From JAGREO01 sp020446285 (GTDB lineage Bacteria; Pseudomonadota; Alphaproteobacteria; Geminicoccales; Geminicoccaceae), in assembly GCA_041398005.1 (NCBI GenBank), contig JAWKVP010000004.1, forward strand, positions 124,001-188,000: DNA of 64,000 nucleotides, written 5' to 3'. The first letter of the stretch is position 1. Each line of letters begins with the position of its first letter. Made by a program: the position numbers and the translations under genes. Shown here in pieces: positions 8,367-17,865 of this stretch. Below the pieces are notes generated by a model that was given only the letters and a program-made list of their open reading frames with translations, was not told the origin of the DNA and searched no databases.

Positions 8367-9503
8367 ATGGGACATGAAATCACGCCGGTGCGGATCGAGG
8401 CGCTGGTCTATCGCGCGCCGATCGCCAGTCCGCTGCGCACCAGTTTCGGCACCATGCGCGACCGTCCGTGCGTGATCGTGCGGGTCACCGACCGCGACGG
8501 CAGCATCGGCTGGGGCGAGGCCTGGTGCAACTGGCCGACCGTGGCGGCCGAGTACCGGGCGCGGCTGGTCGGCGAGGTGGTGGCCCCGGCCATGCTGGAG
8601 ACGACATTCGAAAGCCCGCAGGCGGCGTTCGAGGCGACCTCGCGGCGCATGGAGAAACTCACCCTGCAGACAGGCGATGTCGGCCCGCTCGCCCAGGCCG
8701 TTTCGGGCATCGATCTCGCCTTTTGGGATCTCGCCGCGCGCAAGGCCGGAAAACGGCTGTGCGATCTGATCGGCGATGCGAACCGCACCGACGTGCCGGC
8801 CTATGCAAGCGGGCTCAATCCCGACCGGCCGGAAACGATGGCACGCCGACGCCACGACGAGGGGCATCGCGCCTTCAAGCTCAAGATCGGCTTCGGCCGC
8901 GAGCGCGACCTGCGCAATCTGGCCGCGCTGCGCGACGAACTCGGCGACGGGGTAGCCATCGCCGTCGACGCCAACATGGCCTTCGAACTCGACGAGGCGA
9001 TTGCCATGAGCGAGGCGATGGCGCCATTCGACCTGCTCTGGTTCGAGGAGCCGCTTCGTGCCGATGCCTCGAATACGGAGTGGAAGGAGCTCGCCGCCCG
9101 TTCCCCGGTGCGGCTCGCCGCCGGCGAGAACCTGCGCGGGCACGATCTCCATGCGGCCATCGACAGCGGTACGCTCGGGGTGATCCAGCCCGATGTCAGC
9201 AAGTGGGGCGGCATCAGTGGCAATCTGCCGGTGATCCGCGCTGCCAATCGCGCCGGCATGGTCTTCTGCCCGCACTGGCTTGCGGGCGGCATCGGCCTGC
9301 GGGCGTCGATGCACCTGCTGGCGGCATTCGGTGGCGACGGCCTGCTGGAATACGATTCCAATCCGAATCCGCTGCGCGAACGTCTCGCCGATGATTTCTT
9401 CGAGATCACGGACGGCCGCATCGCCATCCCGGACGCTCCCGGTATCGGTATCGAGCCGGATCTGGAAGGTATCGATGACCTTGCGGTGGAGAAATGGGGC
9501 TGA
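8367..9503 (+). CDS. Mandelate racemase/muconate lactonizing enzyme family protein
   Basis: This 378-residue enolase-superfamily enzyme starts at ATG 8367, with GGGGAGGAA about 9 nt upstream. The capping domain (residues 1-130) is followed by the barrel with the catalytic set: FKLKIGFG (Lys bases), VDANMAFELDEA, WFEEPL, AAGENLRG (metal ligands) and CPHWLAGG. Members abstract a proton next to a carboxylate and act on acid sugars, muconates or dipeptides. The substrate here is unknown, and no transporter or sugar-acid gene is adjacent. Confidence 0.85.
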   Translation: MGHEITPVRIEALVYRAPIASPLRTSFGTMRDRPCVIVRVTDRDGSIGWGEAWCNWPTVAAEYRARLVGEVVAPAMLETTFESPQAAFEATSRRMEKLTLQTGDVGPLAQAVSGIDLAFWDLAARKAGKRLCDLIGDANRTDVPAYASGLNPDRPETMARRRHDEGHRAFKLKIGFGRERDLRNLAALRDELGDGVAIAVDANMAFELDEAIAMSEAMAPFDLLWFEEPLRADASNTEWKELAARSPVRLAAGENLRGHDLHAAIDSGTLGVIQPDVSKWGGISGNLPVIRAANRAGMVFCPHWLAGGIGLRASMHLLAAFGGDGLLEYDSNPNPLRERLADDFFEITDGRIAIPDAPGIGIEPDLEGIDDLAVEKWG

Positions 9504-9580
9504 ACCCGTCCAACCCACACGATTTTTCACGAAAACAGGTTGGCAGAGGAGGAGAGCTTCTGTTATACGGCGCTCGCTGT

Positions 9581-9656
9581 TCCTCGGTAGCTCAGTTGGT
9601 AGAGCAAGCGGCTGTTAACCGCTGGGTCGCTGGTTCGAGTCCGGCCCGGGGAGCCA
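9581..9656 (+). tRNA. tRNA-Asn (GUU anticodon)
   Basis: The 76-nt sequence folds into a full cloverleaf: a 7-bp acceptor stem (TCCTCGG with CCGGGGA), D arm GCTC...GAGC, anticodon arm AGCGG-CTGTTAA-CCGCT with anticodon GTT, variable loop GGGTC, and T arm GCTGG-TTCGAGT-CCGGC. The discriminator is G and CCA is encoded in the genome. Confidence 0.97.
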
Positions 9657-9691
9657 CCCCTTTCTTCGGTCACATCTCCCTTGCTGCAGGA

Positions 9692-9725
9692 ACGCATGTC
9701 TGCGCTGCGGGTACGCATGTCTGCG
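9692..9725. repeat. Two 13-bp direct repeats before cobB
   Basis: ACGCATGTCTGCG occurs at 9692-9704 and again at 9713-9725, a 21-bp period (two helical turns), ending 7 bp before the cobB start. It could be a tandem operator in the 5' region or a chance duplication. Confidence 0.5.
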
Positions 9726-9732
9726 GAATCGC

Positions 9733-10440
9733 ATGACCGGCATTCATCCATCGATCGTCATTCTCACCGGTGCGGGGATTTCCGCCGAGTCGGGGCTCGC
9801 GACCTTTCGTGGCGCCGGCGGGCTCTGGATGGGGCACCGGGTCGAGGATGTCGCCACACCCGAAGCCTTCGCGCGACAGCCGGAGATGGTCCACGCCTTC
9901 TACAATGCGCGCCGCCGCCAGCTCGCCGATCCCGCCATAGCGCCCAATGCGGCACATGAAGCACTGGTGCAGCTCGAAGATGGATGGGCCGGCGATTTCC
10001 TGCTGGTAACACAGAATGTCGATGACCTGCACGAACGGGCCGGCAGTCAGAGCATCGTGCACATGCACGGCGAACTGCGCCGAGCCCGGTGCACCGCCTG
10101 CGATCACGGATTCGCATGGCTCGATGATCTCGGGATGGACACGACCTGTCCACATTGCGCGAGGACCGGCGGCCTGCGGCCGGATATCGTCTGGTTCGGC
10201 GAAATGCCGATGGATCTCGAACGGATCCATCGTGCATTGCAGGGATGCGATCTCTTCGTCAGCATCGGCACCTCCGGCCTCGTCTACCCGGCGGCGGGCT
10301 TCGTCGAGGCGGCACCGGCTGCCCGCACGATCGAGATCAACCTCGAACCCACCTCGCGTCGGTCAATGTTCGATGAACATCGAACCGGCCCCGCCGGAAC
10401 ACTGGTGCCCGCACTCGTGCACGAACTCCTGCAAGCGTGA
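9733..10440 (+). CDS. cobB: NAD-dependent protein deacylase, sirtuin family
   Basis: This 235-residue class III sirtuin shows the NAD-binding GAGISAESGLATFRG, the catalytic TQNVDDLHERAG and HMHGEL (active-site His), and a zinc finger CTACDHGF...CPHCAR. The FYNARR motif (Tyr-x-x-Arg) is the acyl-pocket pair found in SIRT5/CobB-type enzymes that remove succinyl and malonyl as well as acetyl groups. It probably removes lysine acylations from metabolic enzymes in the cytoplasm. It stands alone after tRNA-Asn. Confidence 0.93.
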   Translation: MTGIHPSIVILTGAGISAESGLATFRGAGGLWMGHRVEDVATPEAFARQPEMVHAFYNARRRQLADPAIAPNAAHEALVQLEDGWAGDFLLVTQNVDDLHERAGSQSIVHMHGELRRARCTACDHGFAWLDDLGMDTTCPHCARTGGLRPDIVWFGEMPMDLERIHRALQGCDLFVSIGTSGLVYPAAGFVEAAPAARTIEINLEPTSRRSMFDEHRTGPAGTLVPALVHELLQA

Positions 10441-10590
10441 GATCGCCGTCACTCGGCTCGACACAGGCATCCCCTCCCTGCCCCGGTATCAACGTACAGA
10501 CCGGAAGCGCAGCGACCTCACGGAACCCTCCAGATTCCGAAAACCGTTCCATGTGGCACGGACCCCTTGTTTTGCATCAATTCAACCAGT

Positions 10591-10607
10591 CAGATCAGCA
10601 TGATCTG
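10591..10607. other. Perfect 7-bp hairpin between convergent genes
   Basis: CAGATCA-GCA-TGATCTG lies in the 258-bp gap between the convergent ends of cobB and the permease gene. It has no T-tract, so it is at best a weak terminator for either side. Nothing else was seen in 10441-10698. Confidence 0.35.
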
Positions 10608-10698
10608 TCTGGATCGATTCACTGACAGCGTGTTGGCGGAATGCCGATAGCCGCCAATCGTCAGGATTTGCTGAAAACACGGCGCGGGCGGTGCGCGA

Positions 10699-12363
10699 TC
10701 AGCCGCAGCCTTCGCGCGCTAGCTGGCGGGAGAGAATGGCCACCGGTATGAGTCCGACCAGCACGAGGACCAGCGCCGGCAGTGCGGCTTCGGCCAGACG
10801 TTCATCGCGGGCGAGATTGAATACCCTGACCGCCAGCGTGTCGAAATCGAACGGTCTGAGAATGAGGGTCGCGGGCAGTTCCTTCATCACGTCCACGAAT
10901 ACGAGAAGCCCCGCCGTGGCGATCGACGGGCCGATCAGCCTGAGATGGACATCCCGAAGCCGCGCCAGGACACCCAGTCCCAGAATCGAGGCCGCGTCTT
11001 CCAGCGAGGGGCGGATCTTGGCGAAGCCCGCCTCGATAGCCCCGAGCGAAACGGTCATGAACCGCGCGAGATAGGCAAAGACCAGGGCACCGACACTGCC
11101 GGTGATGAGCAGCCCCGGCGCAAGGCCGAACATCCGGCCCGCAAGATCGTTCAACGCATGATCGACAGCCACGAGCGGAACCAGGGTGCCGATGGCCATG
11201 ACCGGACCCGGCACGGCATAGCCCATTCCGGCGAGCCGGTTGAGGAAGGTCACGAACCGCGTGTCGGCGAGCCTCGCCCCGTAGGTCATGAGAAGGCCGA
11301 GCGTGACAGCGAGGGTCGTGGTGACGGATGCAACGAGCAGCGTGTTGCCGACGGCGCGGGTGAAATCCCTTGGCGGGCCCGGCGGGAGATCGAACAGCAT
11401 GGAAACGAGATAGCCGACAGGCAGGATGAAACCGAACAGGGCGGGCATGATGCAGGCCACGAGCGCGACACCGGCGCCGCTTCCCCTGAGCTTTTGTGCC
11501 GCAGCCGGCCTGTCGTTACCCGTATTGAAGAACTGTCCGCGGCGATGACGGCGTTCGATGAGGACGAGGAGCAGGACGATGAGCAGCAGGATGGAAGCCA
11601 GTTGTGCCGCCGCCACACGGTCTCCCATGGAAAACCAGGCCTTGTAGATGCCGGTCGTGAATGTCTGCACACCGAGCAACGATACCGCACCATAGTCGGC
11701 GAGCGTCTCCATCAGCACCAGCGACAGGCCGACGACGATTGCCGGTCGTGCCAGCGGCAGTGTCACCCGGAAGAAGGCGGCAGTCGCCGAACAACCCAGC
11801 ATGCGGCTGATCTCGACGAGTGTTCCGGTCTGCTGCATGAAACCCGCGCGCGCGGCGAGATAGACATAAGGGTAGAGCGCCATCGACAGGACGAAGATGG
11901 CACCCGGCACGGAACTCAGGGGCGGCAGCGTGAACCGGTCGGCGCCGACATCGAACCAGTCACGAAGCGCTGTCTGCAGGGGCCCGCTCACCTTTGTGAG
12001 ATCGTAGTAGATATAGGCCTGGACATAGGACGGAATGGCGAGCGGCAGGATCAGCGTCCATTCCAGCAGCCGCCGGCCACGAAAGCGATAGGTGGTGACG
12101 AGCCACGCGGCACCGACACCGATCGCCGCCGTGAGCAGGCCCACGCCGAGACACAGCCAGACCGTATTGGCGAAGTAGCGCGGCACGAGGCGTCCGGCGA
12201 CATGGCTCCAGACATCGCTCGCCGGCCGCGCGGCATCGACGGCGACGCTCATGAGCGGCATGGTGACGATCAGCGCCGCCAGAAGGGAAAAGAGCGACAG
12301 CGCACCCAGTCGCCCCGCCCCCGTCAAACGGACCTTTTCGCGACCCGCACCGATCCACGCCAA
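10699..12363 (-). CDS. Fe3+-type (FbpB/ThiP-like) ABC transporter double permease
   Basis: This 554-residue protein has about 12 membrane segments in two fused halves. Each half has an EAA-type loop that contacts the ATPase: EISRMLGCSATAAFFRVTLP around residue 195 and DAASILGLGVLARLRDVHLR around 470. This fused layout is typical of ferric-iron (FbpB/SfuB) and thiamine permeases. The TTG start at 12363 is weak but the first in-frame ATG would remove a membrane segment. It is divergent from the ATPase gene at 12515, and no periplasmic binding protein gene is nearby, so the substrate is inferred only from family resemblance. Confidence 0.85.
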   Translation of the reverse strand: MAWIGAGREKVRLTGAGRLGALSLFSLLAALIVTMPLMSVAVDAARPASDVWSHVAGRLVPRYFANTVWLCLGVGLLTAAIGVGAAWLVTTYRFRGRRLLEWTLILPLAIPSYVQAYIYYDLTKVSGPLQTALRDWFDVGADRFTLPPLSSVPGAIFVLSMALYPYVYLAARAGFMQQTGTLVEISRMLGCSATAAFFRVTLPLARPAIVVGLSLVLMETLADYGAVSLLGVQTFTTGIYKAWFSMGDRVAAAQLASILLLIVLLLVLIERRHRRGQFFNTGNDRPAAAQKLRGSGAGVALVACIMPALFGFILPVGYLVSMLFDLPPGPPRDFTRAVGNTLLVASVTTTLAVTLGLLMTYGARLADTRFVTFLNRLAGMGYAVPGPVMAIGTLVPLVAVDHALNDLAGRMFGLAPGLLITGSVGALVFAYLARFMTVSLGAIEAGFAKIRPSLEDAASILGLGVLARLRDVHLRLIGPSIATAGLLVFVDVMKELPATLILRPFDFDTLAVRVFNLARDERLAEAALPALVLVLVGLIPVAILSRQLAREGCG

Positions 12364-12514
12364 ACCGTCCCGCTCCCGTACCGAAAGAACATCCCCTGCT
12401 TAGCAGCGTGCCGAAGAAAGCCCATCTTGGAATTTTTCCAATCACCGGATGGCACCGCCTTCTGGATACGAGAGGAATGTTTCCGATATGAAGACGTGAG
12501 GGAATGGAGCGGGT

Positions 12515-13642
12515 TTGAGCAGGACCGTCATGTCCACAGCCTTTGGCGCGAACACTGCCGGAACATCCGGAACGGGCGGGAAGCCCGGACCGGGGCTCGA
12601 GATTTCGGGTCTCACCCATCGCTATGGCGACACGCGCGTGGTCGATGATGTGAGTCTCGCCGTGGCGCCCGGCGAGGTCCATTGTCTGATGGGTCCATCC
12701 GGCTGCGGCAAGACGACAACCCTGCGCATCGTTGCCGGCCTCGCTCCCCTGCAGGAGGGCACGGTCCATCTCGGCGGGCAGATGCTTGCCTGTCCGGGCA
12801 TGTCCGTGCCTTGCGAACAGCGCCGCATCGGGCTCATGTTCCAGGATCTCGCCCTTTTCCCGCATCTGAGCATCGCCGCCAATGTCGGTTTCGGGCTGAA
12901 GAGCGTGGGCCGGAACGAAAGACGCAGGCGGGTGGGCGAGCTTCTCCGGCTGGTCGAACTCGAACGGCATGCGGACAAGTTCCCGCATCAGCTCTCGGGT
13001 GGTGAACAGCAGCGCGCGGCGCTTGCCCGCGCCCTCGCCCCGCACCCTCGCCTCATGCTGCTCGACGAGCCGTTCTCGGCCCTCGATTCCGGCCTTCGGG
13101 CGGAGGTACGCGAACACATCCTCGGGCTGTTGCGCGAGGCGGGCGTACCGACACTTCTGGTCACCCACGATCCCGACGAAGCGGTGAATGCCGGCGACAA
13201 GGTGCATGTGATGCAGGAAGGCGCGCTCGTGCAGAGTGCGGCTCCCGACGGGCTGTACCGCGATCCGGCCAACGAGTTCATCGCCAACTTCTTCGGCCCG
13301 ACGCTGAAGTTCGCAAGCCGGGTCAGGGGGGGGCTCGTCACCACGCCGCTCGGCATGATCGCCGCACCCGAACGCAGTGACGGCGAGGACGTGGATATCC
13401 TGTTCCGCACCGAAGCCATTCACTTGCGCGCCGACTATCGCGGTGACGGTCTTGCCGGACACATCGTCGGCTGCCGCCGGGTGGGTCCCGCCTGCAATCT
13501 CTCCATCCGTCTCGACAACGGTTCGACCATCGCCCTGCGAAAGCCGTCCGACAGCCCGCATGCGGTGGGCATGCGCATGGGCTTCGAAATCGATCAGCGA
13601 TTCGCCTTCGTCTTCGGACGAAACGAGGATCAGGCGATTTGA
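12515..13642 (+). CDS. Fe3+-type (FbpC-like) ABC transporter ATP-binding protein
   Basis: This 375-residue protein has Walker A GPSGCGKTT, Q-loop MFQDLALFPH, signature LSGGEQQRAALARALA, Walker B LMLLDEPFSALD and switch His in LVTHDPDEA. A C-terminal extension (residues about 270-375) matches the TOBE-type regulatory domain of FbpC/PotA ATPases. The start is TTG 12515 or ATG 12530. It lies head-to-head with the double permease gene, 151 bp apart, and the two presumably form one importer. Confidence 0.9.
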   Translation: MSRTVMSTAFGANTAGTSGTGGKPGPGLEISGLTHRYGDTRVVDDVSLAVAPGEVHCLMGPSGCGKTTTLRIVAGLAPLQEGTVHLGGQMLACPGMSVPCEQRRIGLMFQDLALFPHLSIAANVGFGLKSVGRNERRRRVGELLRLVELERHADKFPHQLSGGEQQRAALARALAPHPRLMLLDEPFSALDSGLRAEVREHILGLLREAGVPTLLVTHDPDEAVNAGDKVHVMQEGALVQSAAPDGLYRDPANEFIANFFGPTLKFASRVRGGLVTTPLGMIAAPERSDGEDVDILFRTEAIHLRADYRGDGLAGHIVGCRRVGPACNLSIRLDNGSTIALRKPSDSPHAVGMRMGFEIDQRFAFVFGRNEDQAI

Positions 13643-13695
13643 CAGGATGCTGAAAAGGGCGTGATGGCCGCGATGCGGGGATACGGGCGGAGGTC

Positions 13696-15033
13696 TCAGA
13701 TCTTGATCAGCGGGCCCGGTACCTGGCCCGTCCTCTTGCGCGCGCGCTTGTTCTCGTAGAGAAGCCGGTCGGCACGTTCATAGCAGTGCGAGGCCCTGCG
13801 GTCGTCGCAATGCCCTTCCGTCAGTCCGATCGACATGCCCGCGACCGACCGGCCCGGCGCGGAACCGAAGAGCCCCCGCGTCGCAAGGTTGAATTCCTGC
13901 TGCATCATCCGGACCTGGGCCCGGGCATGGCGGATGCCCTGATTGCCGCTGAAGATCAGGGCGAACTCGTCGCCGCCGATACGGTAGGCATTGATGTCCG
14001 CCCTCGCCATTTCCGACAGCCTTGCCCCGGCGAGTTGCAGATACTGGTCACCGACGGCATGACCGAGGAGATCATTGACCAGCTTGAGGTCGTCGAGATC
14101 GCAAAGCGCGAGGGCGAACGAGAACCGCCTGTCCTTCCGACCGTTCTGGAAACAGGCTTCGAGATCGCGGTCGAACATGTGGCGGTTGAGAAGACCCGTG
14201 AGTGAATCGTGGAAACTCCGTTCGATGTCCGCGGAGACATGCGGCATGATCATCGTGGTTCCCGAAAGCCGTGCCGCACTCGTTCCGGGCGTGATGACCG
14301 AGCCGCAGATGGAGCGCGCCAGCGCGAGCTCACCGGATGCGGTCCAGATGCGGTAGGTGATGTCGTACGGCCGTCCGAATTCGATCGCGTCGCTGCCGGC
14401 GGAATGAACCGCGGCCCTGTCGGACTCGTGAATCACTTCGAGATGGACGTAGGGGTTGCAGGCGATCATCGGATCCTCCGGCATCCCGAGAAAGGCTGCG
14501 AGCGCATCGCAGATCTCCAGCCGTCCGGTCCTGTGATCCAGATGCCATTGATACAGTTCGAGGCTCTGCAGCATGCTGAACGACGAATCGATGGCCGGCA
14601 CCGATGACCGGATCTGCCGCCTCTCCTGCAGCGGTCGCAGCGCTCCGCCCGGATTGTTGGAGACTGCGATGAAATAGGAACCATCCGACGAGACGCGCGG
14701 CTTGAAGCTGTAGAGAATGACGGGCGGCAGATTCCTGTCGGTGACGTGCTCGCCGAGGAACAGCGAGTAGCCCTCGCGCCCGCCCGGACATCCGCCCCGG
14801 CATTGCGCCAGCGAGGGAACGGCACGGCTGATCCTGCTCAGATGAACACCGATCCAGCTGCGGACGTCTTCGTCGAGTATGTCGGACGCGATGTCGCGAT
14901 TGTACCATACGAGGTGATCGCTCACGGAAAAGCACAGGAGCGGAAGGAGCATGTCCGGCCATCCCGGCGGCTTCACGAGGTCCGGCTCCAGAACTCCGGA
15001 AATGCCCCCGCGATCGCCCGGAAAGGAACGCAT
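13696..15033 (-). CDS. PAS-GGDEF diguanylate cyclase
   Basis: A 445-residue protein. A PAS fold covers residues about 155-270 (LELYQWHLDHRTGRLEICDA) and GGDEF domain residues about 280-440 (DSLTGLLNRHMFDRDLEACF, AYRIGGDEFALIF). The intact GGDEF predicts c-di-GMP synthesis. The feedback I-site (RxxD) is not in register: RADI is found where RxxD is expected. No membrane segments are visible, so it is probably cytoplasmic. The ATG at 15033 overlaps the stop of the upstream MFS gene (TGATG), which fixes the start and indicates translational coupling. Confidence 0.9.
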   Translation of the reverse strand: MRSFPGDRGGISGVLEPDLVKPPGWPDMLLPLLCFSVSDHLVWYNRDIASDILDEDVRSWIGVHLSRISRAVPSLAQCRGGCPGGREGYSLFLGEHVTDRNLPPVILYSFKPRVSSDGSYFIAVSNNPGGALRPLQERRQIRSSVPAIDSSFSMLQSLELYQWHLDHRTGRLEICDALAAFLGMPEDPMIACNPYVHLEVIHESDRAAVHSAGSDAIEFGRPYDITYRIWTASGELALARSICGSVITPGTSAARLSGTTMIMPHVSADIERSFHDSLTGLLNRHMFDRDLEACFQNGRKDRRFSFALALCDLDDLKLVNDLLGHAVGDQYLQLAGARLSEMARADINAYRIGGDEFALIFSGNQGIRHARAQVRMMQQEFNLATRGLFGSAPGRSVAGMSIGLTEGHCDDRRASHCYERADRLLYENKRARKRTGQVPGPLIKI

Positions 15034-16364
15034 CAGGCCGCCCCCCGCTCGCTGTCGCGCGCCAGACCGGCTGGCGGGTCCTCCGCATGAAGGGCGTGCG
15101 GCCACCGATCAGCGGACGGCATGTCGGTCGTCGGGCCGACCGCTCGTCCCGAACGGATCCAAAGGAACAATGCAACGACGACGGCAAGCTCGATGCCGCA
15201 CGATACGGTCATGGCCGTCGCCAGCATCGTCTCGACATCCGCCACAGACAGTACGGTGACGAGCTGGACGAGGCCCGACGACAGCAATCCGACCGAGAAA
15301 GCCATCACCCCCAGCCCGGTTCCCGGTGCCGTCGAGGCGATCACCATGCACCAGCTCGGTGCGAGCGCCAGAAGAATCCCGCAGGAAGTCGCAACGAAGG
15401 CCGCCGGCAGGAACAGGCCGGCCGGATGGTCGAACGTGTGCGATGAAGCGAGAAAGACCGGCAGCCCGATGACCAGGATGGAGACGGCCGCATACGCGAA
15501 TATCTGCGGTTCGGCGAGAGCGGCGAACCGCGCCGGAATGATGCAGCCGGCGGCCATCGCGACGGACAGCACCATGCGCCAGGTGCCGATTGCTCCGGCT
15601 GACATGCCGAACCGTTCGGCGGCGATCTGCGGTATCCAGATGATCTCGGCAAGTATCAGTGCTGAACTCGCCGAATGCAGGATCACGAGCAGGGCGAAGG
15701 GGAGAATGCACAGGGAACGCAGACGGGCCGCAAGGGGCATTGCGCCATGCCGTCCCGCCTCGCCGAAGCGACAGCGCCGCAGGCCGCCGCCGCGAAGGAT
15801 GAAGAACCAGCAGATCAGGGCGCAGGAAATCTCGAAGACGAAGATCATTCGCCAGCTCGACAGTTCCGTCATCCAGCCGCCGATGACGGACGCCAGAATG
15901 CCACAAGCGACCATCCAGAAGGCGAAGAGGGAGAGAAGGCGCATCGTCTCCTTCGGCCTGAAGGACCGGCGTACCGCGAGGCGTGCCATCGTCATGCACA
16001 CCGCACCACCGCAGGCCTGCACGAGGCGACCACCGACGAGCACCCGGTAATCCTCCGCGAACGCCGCGACAACGGATCCCAGGATGAAGACGGCAAGACC
16101 TCCCGACAGGATCGTGCGCAGTTCGGCGCGGTCGGCGAGCGAGCCCGATATGAGACAGGCCACGGCGATGACTGCCGACGAACCCGTCACGAAAAAGGAA
16201 GCACTGACAGGGGTCATCCCGAATTCGGCCATCATGACCGGAATTGCGGGAGCGAGGATGCCGAATCCCATGGCGAACAGGACGCAGACCGCTCCCAGCG
16301 GCACGACCGGCACCGGTTGCGCCCGGAAATCACCCGAATCTCGCTGTTCCGATGGGGAGGTCAT
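15033..16364 (-). CDS. MFS transporter, multidrug-efflux type
   Basis: This 443-residue protein has about 12-14 hydrophobic helices. The major-facilitator loop signature between helices 2 and 3 is GSLADRAELRTIL, and a drug/H+ antiporter-like stretch GRLVQACGGAVCMTMARLAV sits around residue 110. Pattern and length fit the DHA efflux group. It is first in a two-gene unit, its stop overlapping the start of the diguanylate cyclase gene. The substrate is unknown. Confidence 0.85.
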   Translation of the reverse strand: MTSPSEQRDSGDFRAQPVPVVPLGAVCVLFAMGFGILAPAIPVMMAEFGMTPVSASFFVTGSSAVIAVACLISGSLADRAELRTILSGGLAVFILGSVVAAFAEDYRVLVGGRLVQACGGAVCMTMARLAVRRSFRPKETMRLLSLFAFWMVACGILASVIGGWMTELSSWRMIFVFEISCALICWFFILRGGGLRRCRFGEAGRHGAMPLAARLRSLCILPFALLVILHSASSALILAEIIWIPQIAAERFGMSAGAIGTWRMVLSVAMAAGCIIPARFAALAEPQIFAYAAVSILVIGLPVFLASSHTFDHPAGLFLPAAFVATSCGILLALAPSWCMVIASTAPGTGLGVMAFSVGLLSSGLVQLVTVLSVADVETMLATAMTVSCGIELAVVVALFLWIRSGRAVGPTTDMPSADRWPHALHAEDPPAGLARDSERGAA

Positions 16365-16833
16365 GGGAACCCTCGTGCCGGATCCTTTCCCGGTTCTCCT
16401 GACGACTGGCCTCAGCCAACGCGCTGGAGTTGAATACCCTGCCGACGCACAAAATCACATCAGCTCGATGGAAATCTGTCAATCGACTCTTCGCCACGGA
16501 GGCGACCGCAACAAAACCCGCTCCGCGCGAAAAGACACGCTTGCTTCAGGCAGAAATTCCCTGTTTCATCGGCAGGTTTCGGGAACCCCTGACATTGCCG
16601 TCTGCACGGAAAGGAAAACAAGCCGTAAGCGTGAAAACAGCCGGCAAGCGATCAACTTCAGCTTGTCCTGTTTCATACCATACGTTGACCGGATTCCGGA
16701 AAAAAATACAGGCACCAGCCCGACGCATATCGTCGACATATCGTTTGAAGATTTCGGTAAGGCAGGATGCAGCAGGTCGCGAACACCGTCGATCCGACGG
16801 CCGTCCGGACCTGCCGCCTGCCTTCGGACCCGT
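16365..16833. other. 469-bp intergenic stretch with no recognisable gene
   Basis: It lies between the end of phaB and the start of the MFS gene, both on the minus strand. It is richer in A/T than its surroundings, especially 16440-16760. No open frame with a ribosome site or family resemblance, no tRNA and no clear terminator with a T-tract was seen. It probably holds the promoter for the MFS-GGDEF pair. Confidence 0.5.
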
Positions 16834-17559
16834 TCAGCTGAAGAACTGGCCGCCGTTGGGAGAAATCGTGGATCCCGTCAGGAAGCCCGCTTCATCGGAC
16901 GCAAGGAACACGACACAGCGGGCGATTTCCTCGGGCTCGCCGAGACGGCCCACCGGAATCTGCGGGATGATCCGTTCCTTGAGAACCTTCTCGTCAATCG
17001 CGCGAACCATTTCGGTGCCGATATAGCCCGGGCAGATGGCATTGACGGTGATGCCGGCGCGCGCGCCTTCCTGGGCGAGCGCGCGGGTGAAGCCGATATC
17101 GCCGGCCTTGGCGGCAGAATAGTTCGCCTGCCCCGCCTGTCCCTTCTGGCCGTTCACCGAGGAAATGTTGATGATCCGGCCGAACTTCCGCTCGCGCATT
17201 CCGGGCCATGCCGGATGCGTCATGTTGAACACACCGCTCAGATTGGTCGAGATGACCTCGTTCCACTGTTCGGGCGTCATGCGATGGAACATCGAATCGC
17301 GCGTGATACCGGCATTGTTGACGAGAACCTCGAGCGGGCCCAGATCCGCCTCGACCTGCCTGATACCGGCGGCACAGGCATCATAATCCGCGACCGACCA
17401 TTTGTAGACGGGTATCCCGGTATCGGCCTTGAATCTGGCCGCCGCCTCGTCATTGCCGGCATAGTTCGCGGCAACCCTGTAGCCGGCCTCTTTCAGCGCG
17501 ATCGAAATGGCGGCGCCGATACCACGACTGCCACCCGTGACGAGTGCGACACGAGACAT
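16834..17559 (-). CDS. phaB: Acetoacetyl-CoA reductase (NADPH), PhaB
   Basis: This 241-residue short-chain dehydrogenase has the cofactor loop GGSRGIGAAI, NNAGITRDSMFHRM, the catalytic Ser in ISSVNGQKGQAGQANYSAAK with YxxxK, and the PhaB-typical VYKWSVADYDAC. It reduces acetoacetyl-CoA to (R)-3-hydroxybutyryl-CoA, the monomer of PHB and also the entry compound of the EMC pathway. ATG 17559 is chosen because it gives the family N-terminus MSRVALVTGG and has GGGAG just upstream. It follows phaA on the same strand. Confidence 0.94.
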   Translation of the reverse strand: MSRVALVTGGSRGIGAAISIALKEAGYRVAANYAGNDEAAARFKADTGIPVYKWSVADYDACAAGIRQVEADLGPLEVLVNNAGITRDSMFHRMTPEQWNEVISTNLSGVFNMTHPAWPGMRERKFGRIINISSVNGQKGQAGQANYSAAKAGDIGFTRALAQEGARAGITVNAICPGYIGTEMVRAIDEKVLKERIIPQIPVGRLGEPEEIARCVVFLASDEAGFLTGSTISPNGGQFFS

Positions 17560-17865
17560 GCTTTTCTCCCATTCTGGACGTTGTTCTGCTTCCCTGAACA
17601 CCAAGTGAGCCCAGAGTGCCACGGTTCTGACAATGTGACAAACATGCACGTCCGCTGGCCAGCCGCGTCCGGAAACGGCCGCAAGACCGGCAGCATGCGG
17701 TCAGGCCGCGCGGCCGCCGGCACGAACCCGACAGCCGTCGATGGCGCCGATCATGTGGACGAGCAACATGTGGACGAGCAGAAAGCGGCGGGCCACAACG
17801 GACCCGCCGACATTCATCATGATTCCCGTTTCTGCACGGAAACCGGAAGAAGAAGAGGCGCTACT
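17560..17865. other. phaA-phaB intergenic region with tandem repeat and hairpin
   Basis: This 306-bp gap lies between phaA and phaB. A 15-bp unit starting CATGTGGACGAGCA is repeated in tandem at 17752-17766 and 17767-17781. Beside it is a 7-bp inverted repeat CGGCGGG/CCCGCCG (17786-17792 and 17803-17809). On the minus strand the hairpin is followed by CTTTCT, a weak terminator-like tail that could reduce read-through from phaA into phaB. No gene was seen. Confidence 0.45.

Noticed and set aside
9692..9725. Possible tRNA-flanking attachment site next to tRNA-Asn.
   Set aside because: The repeats do not match the tRNA 3' end, and no integrase or other phage gene is nearby.
11960..13561. A 533-codon minus-strand frame across the permease/ATPase junction.
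   Set aside because: It is antisense to a complete ABC ATPase and out of frame with the permease; it has no family resemblance of its own.
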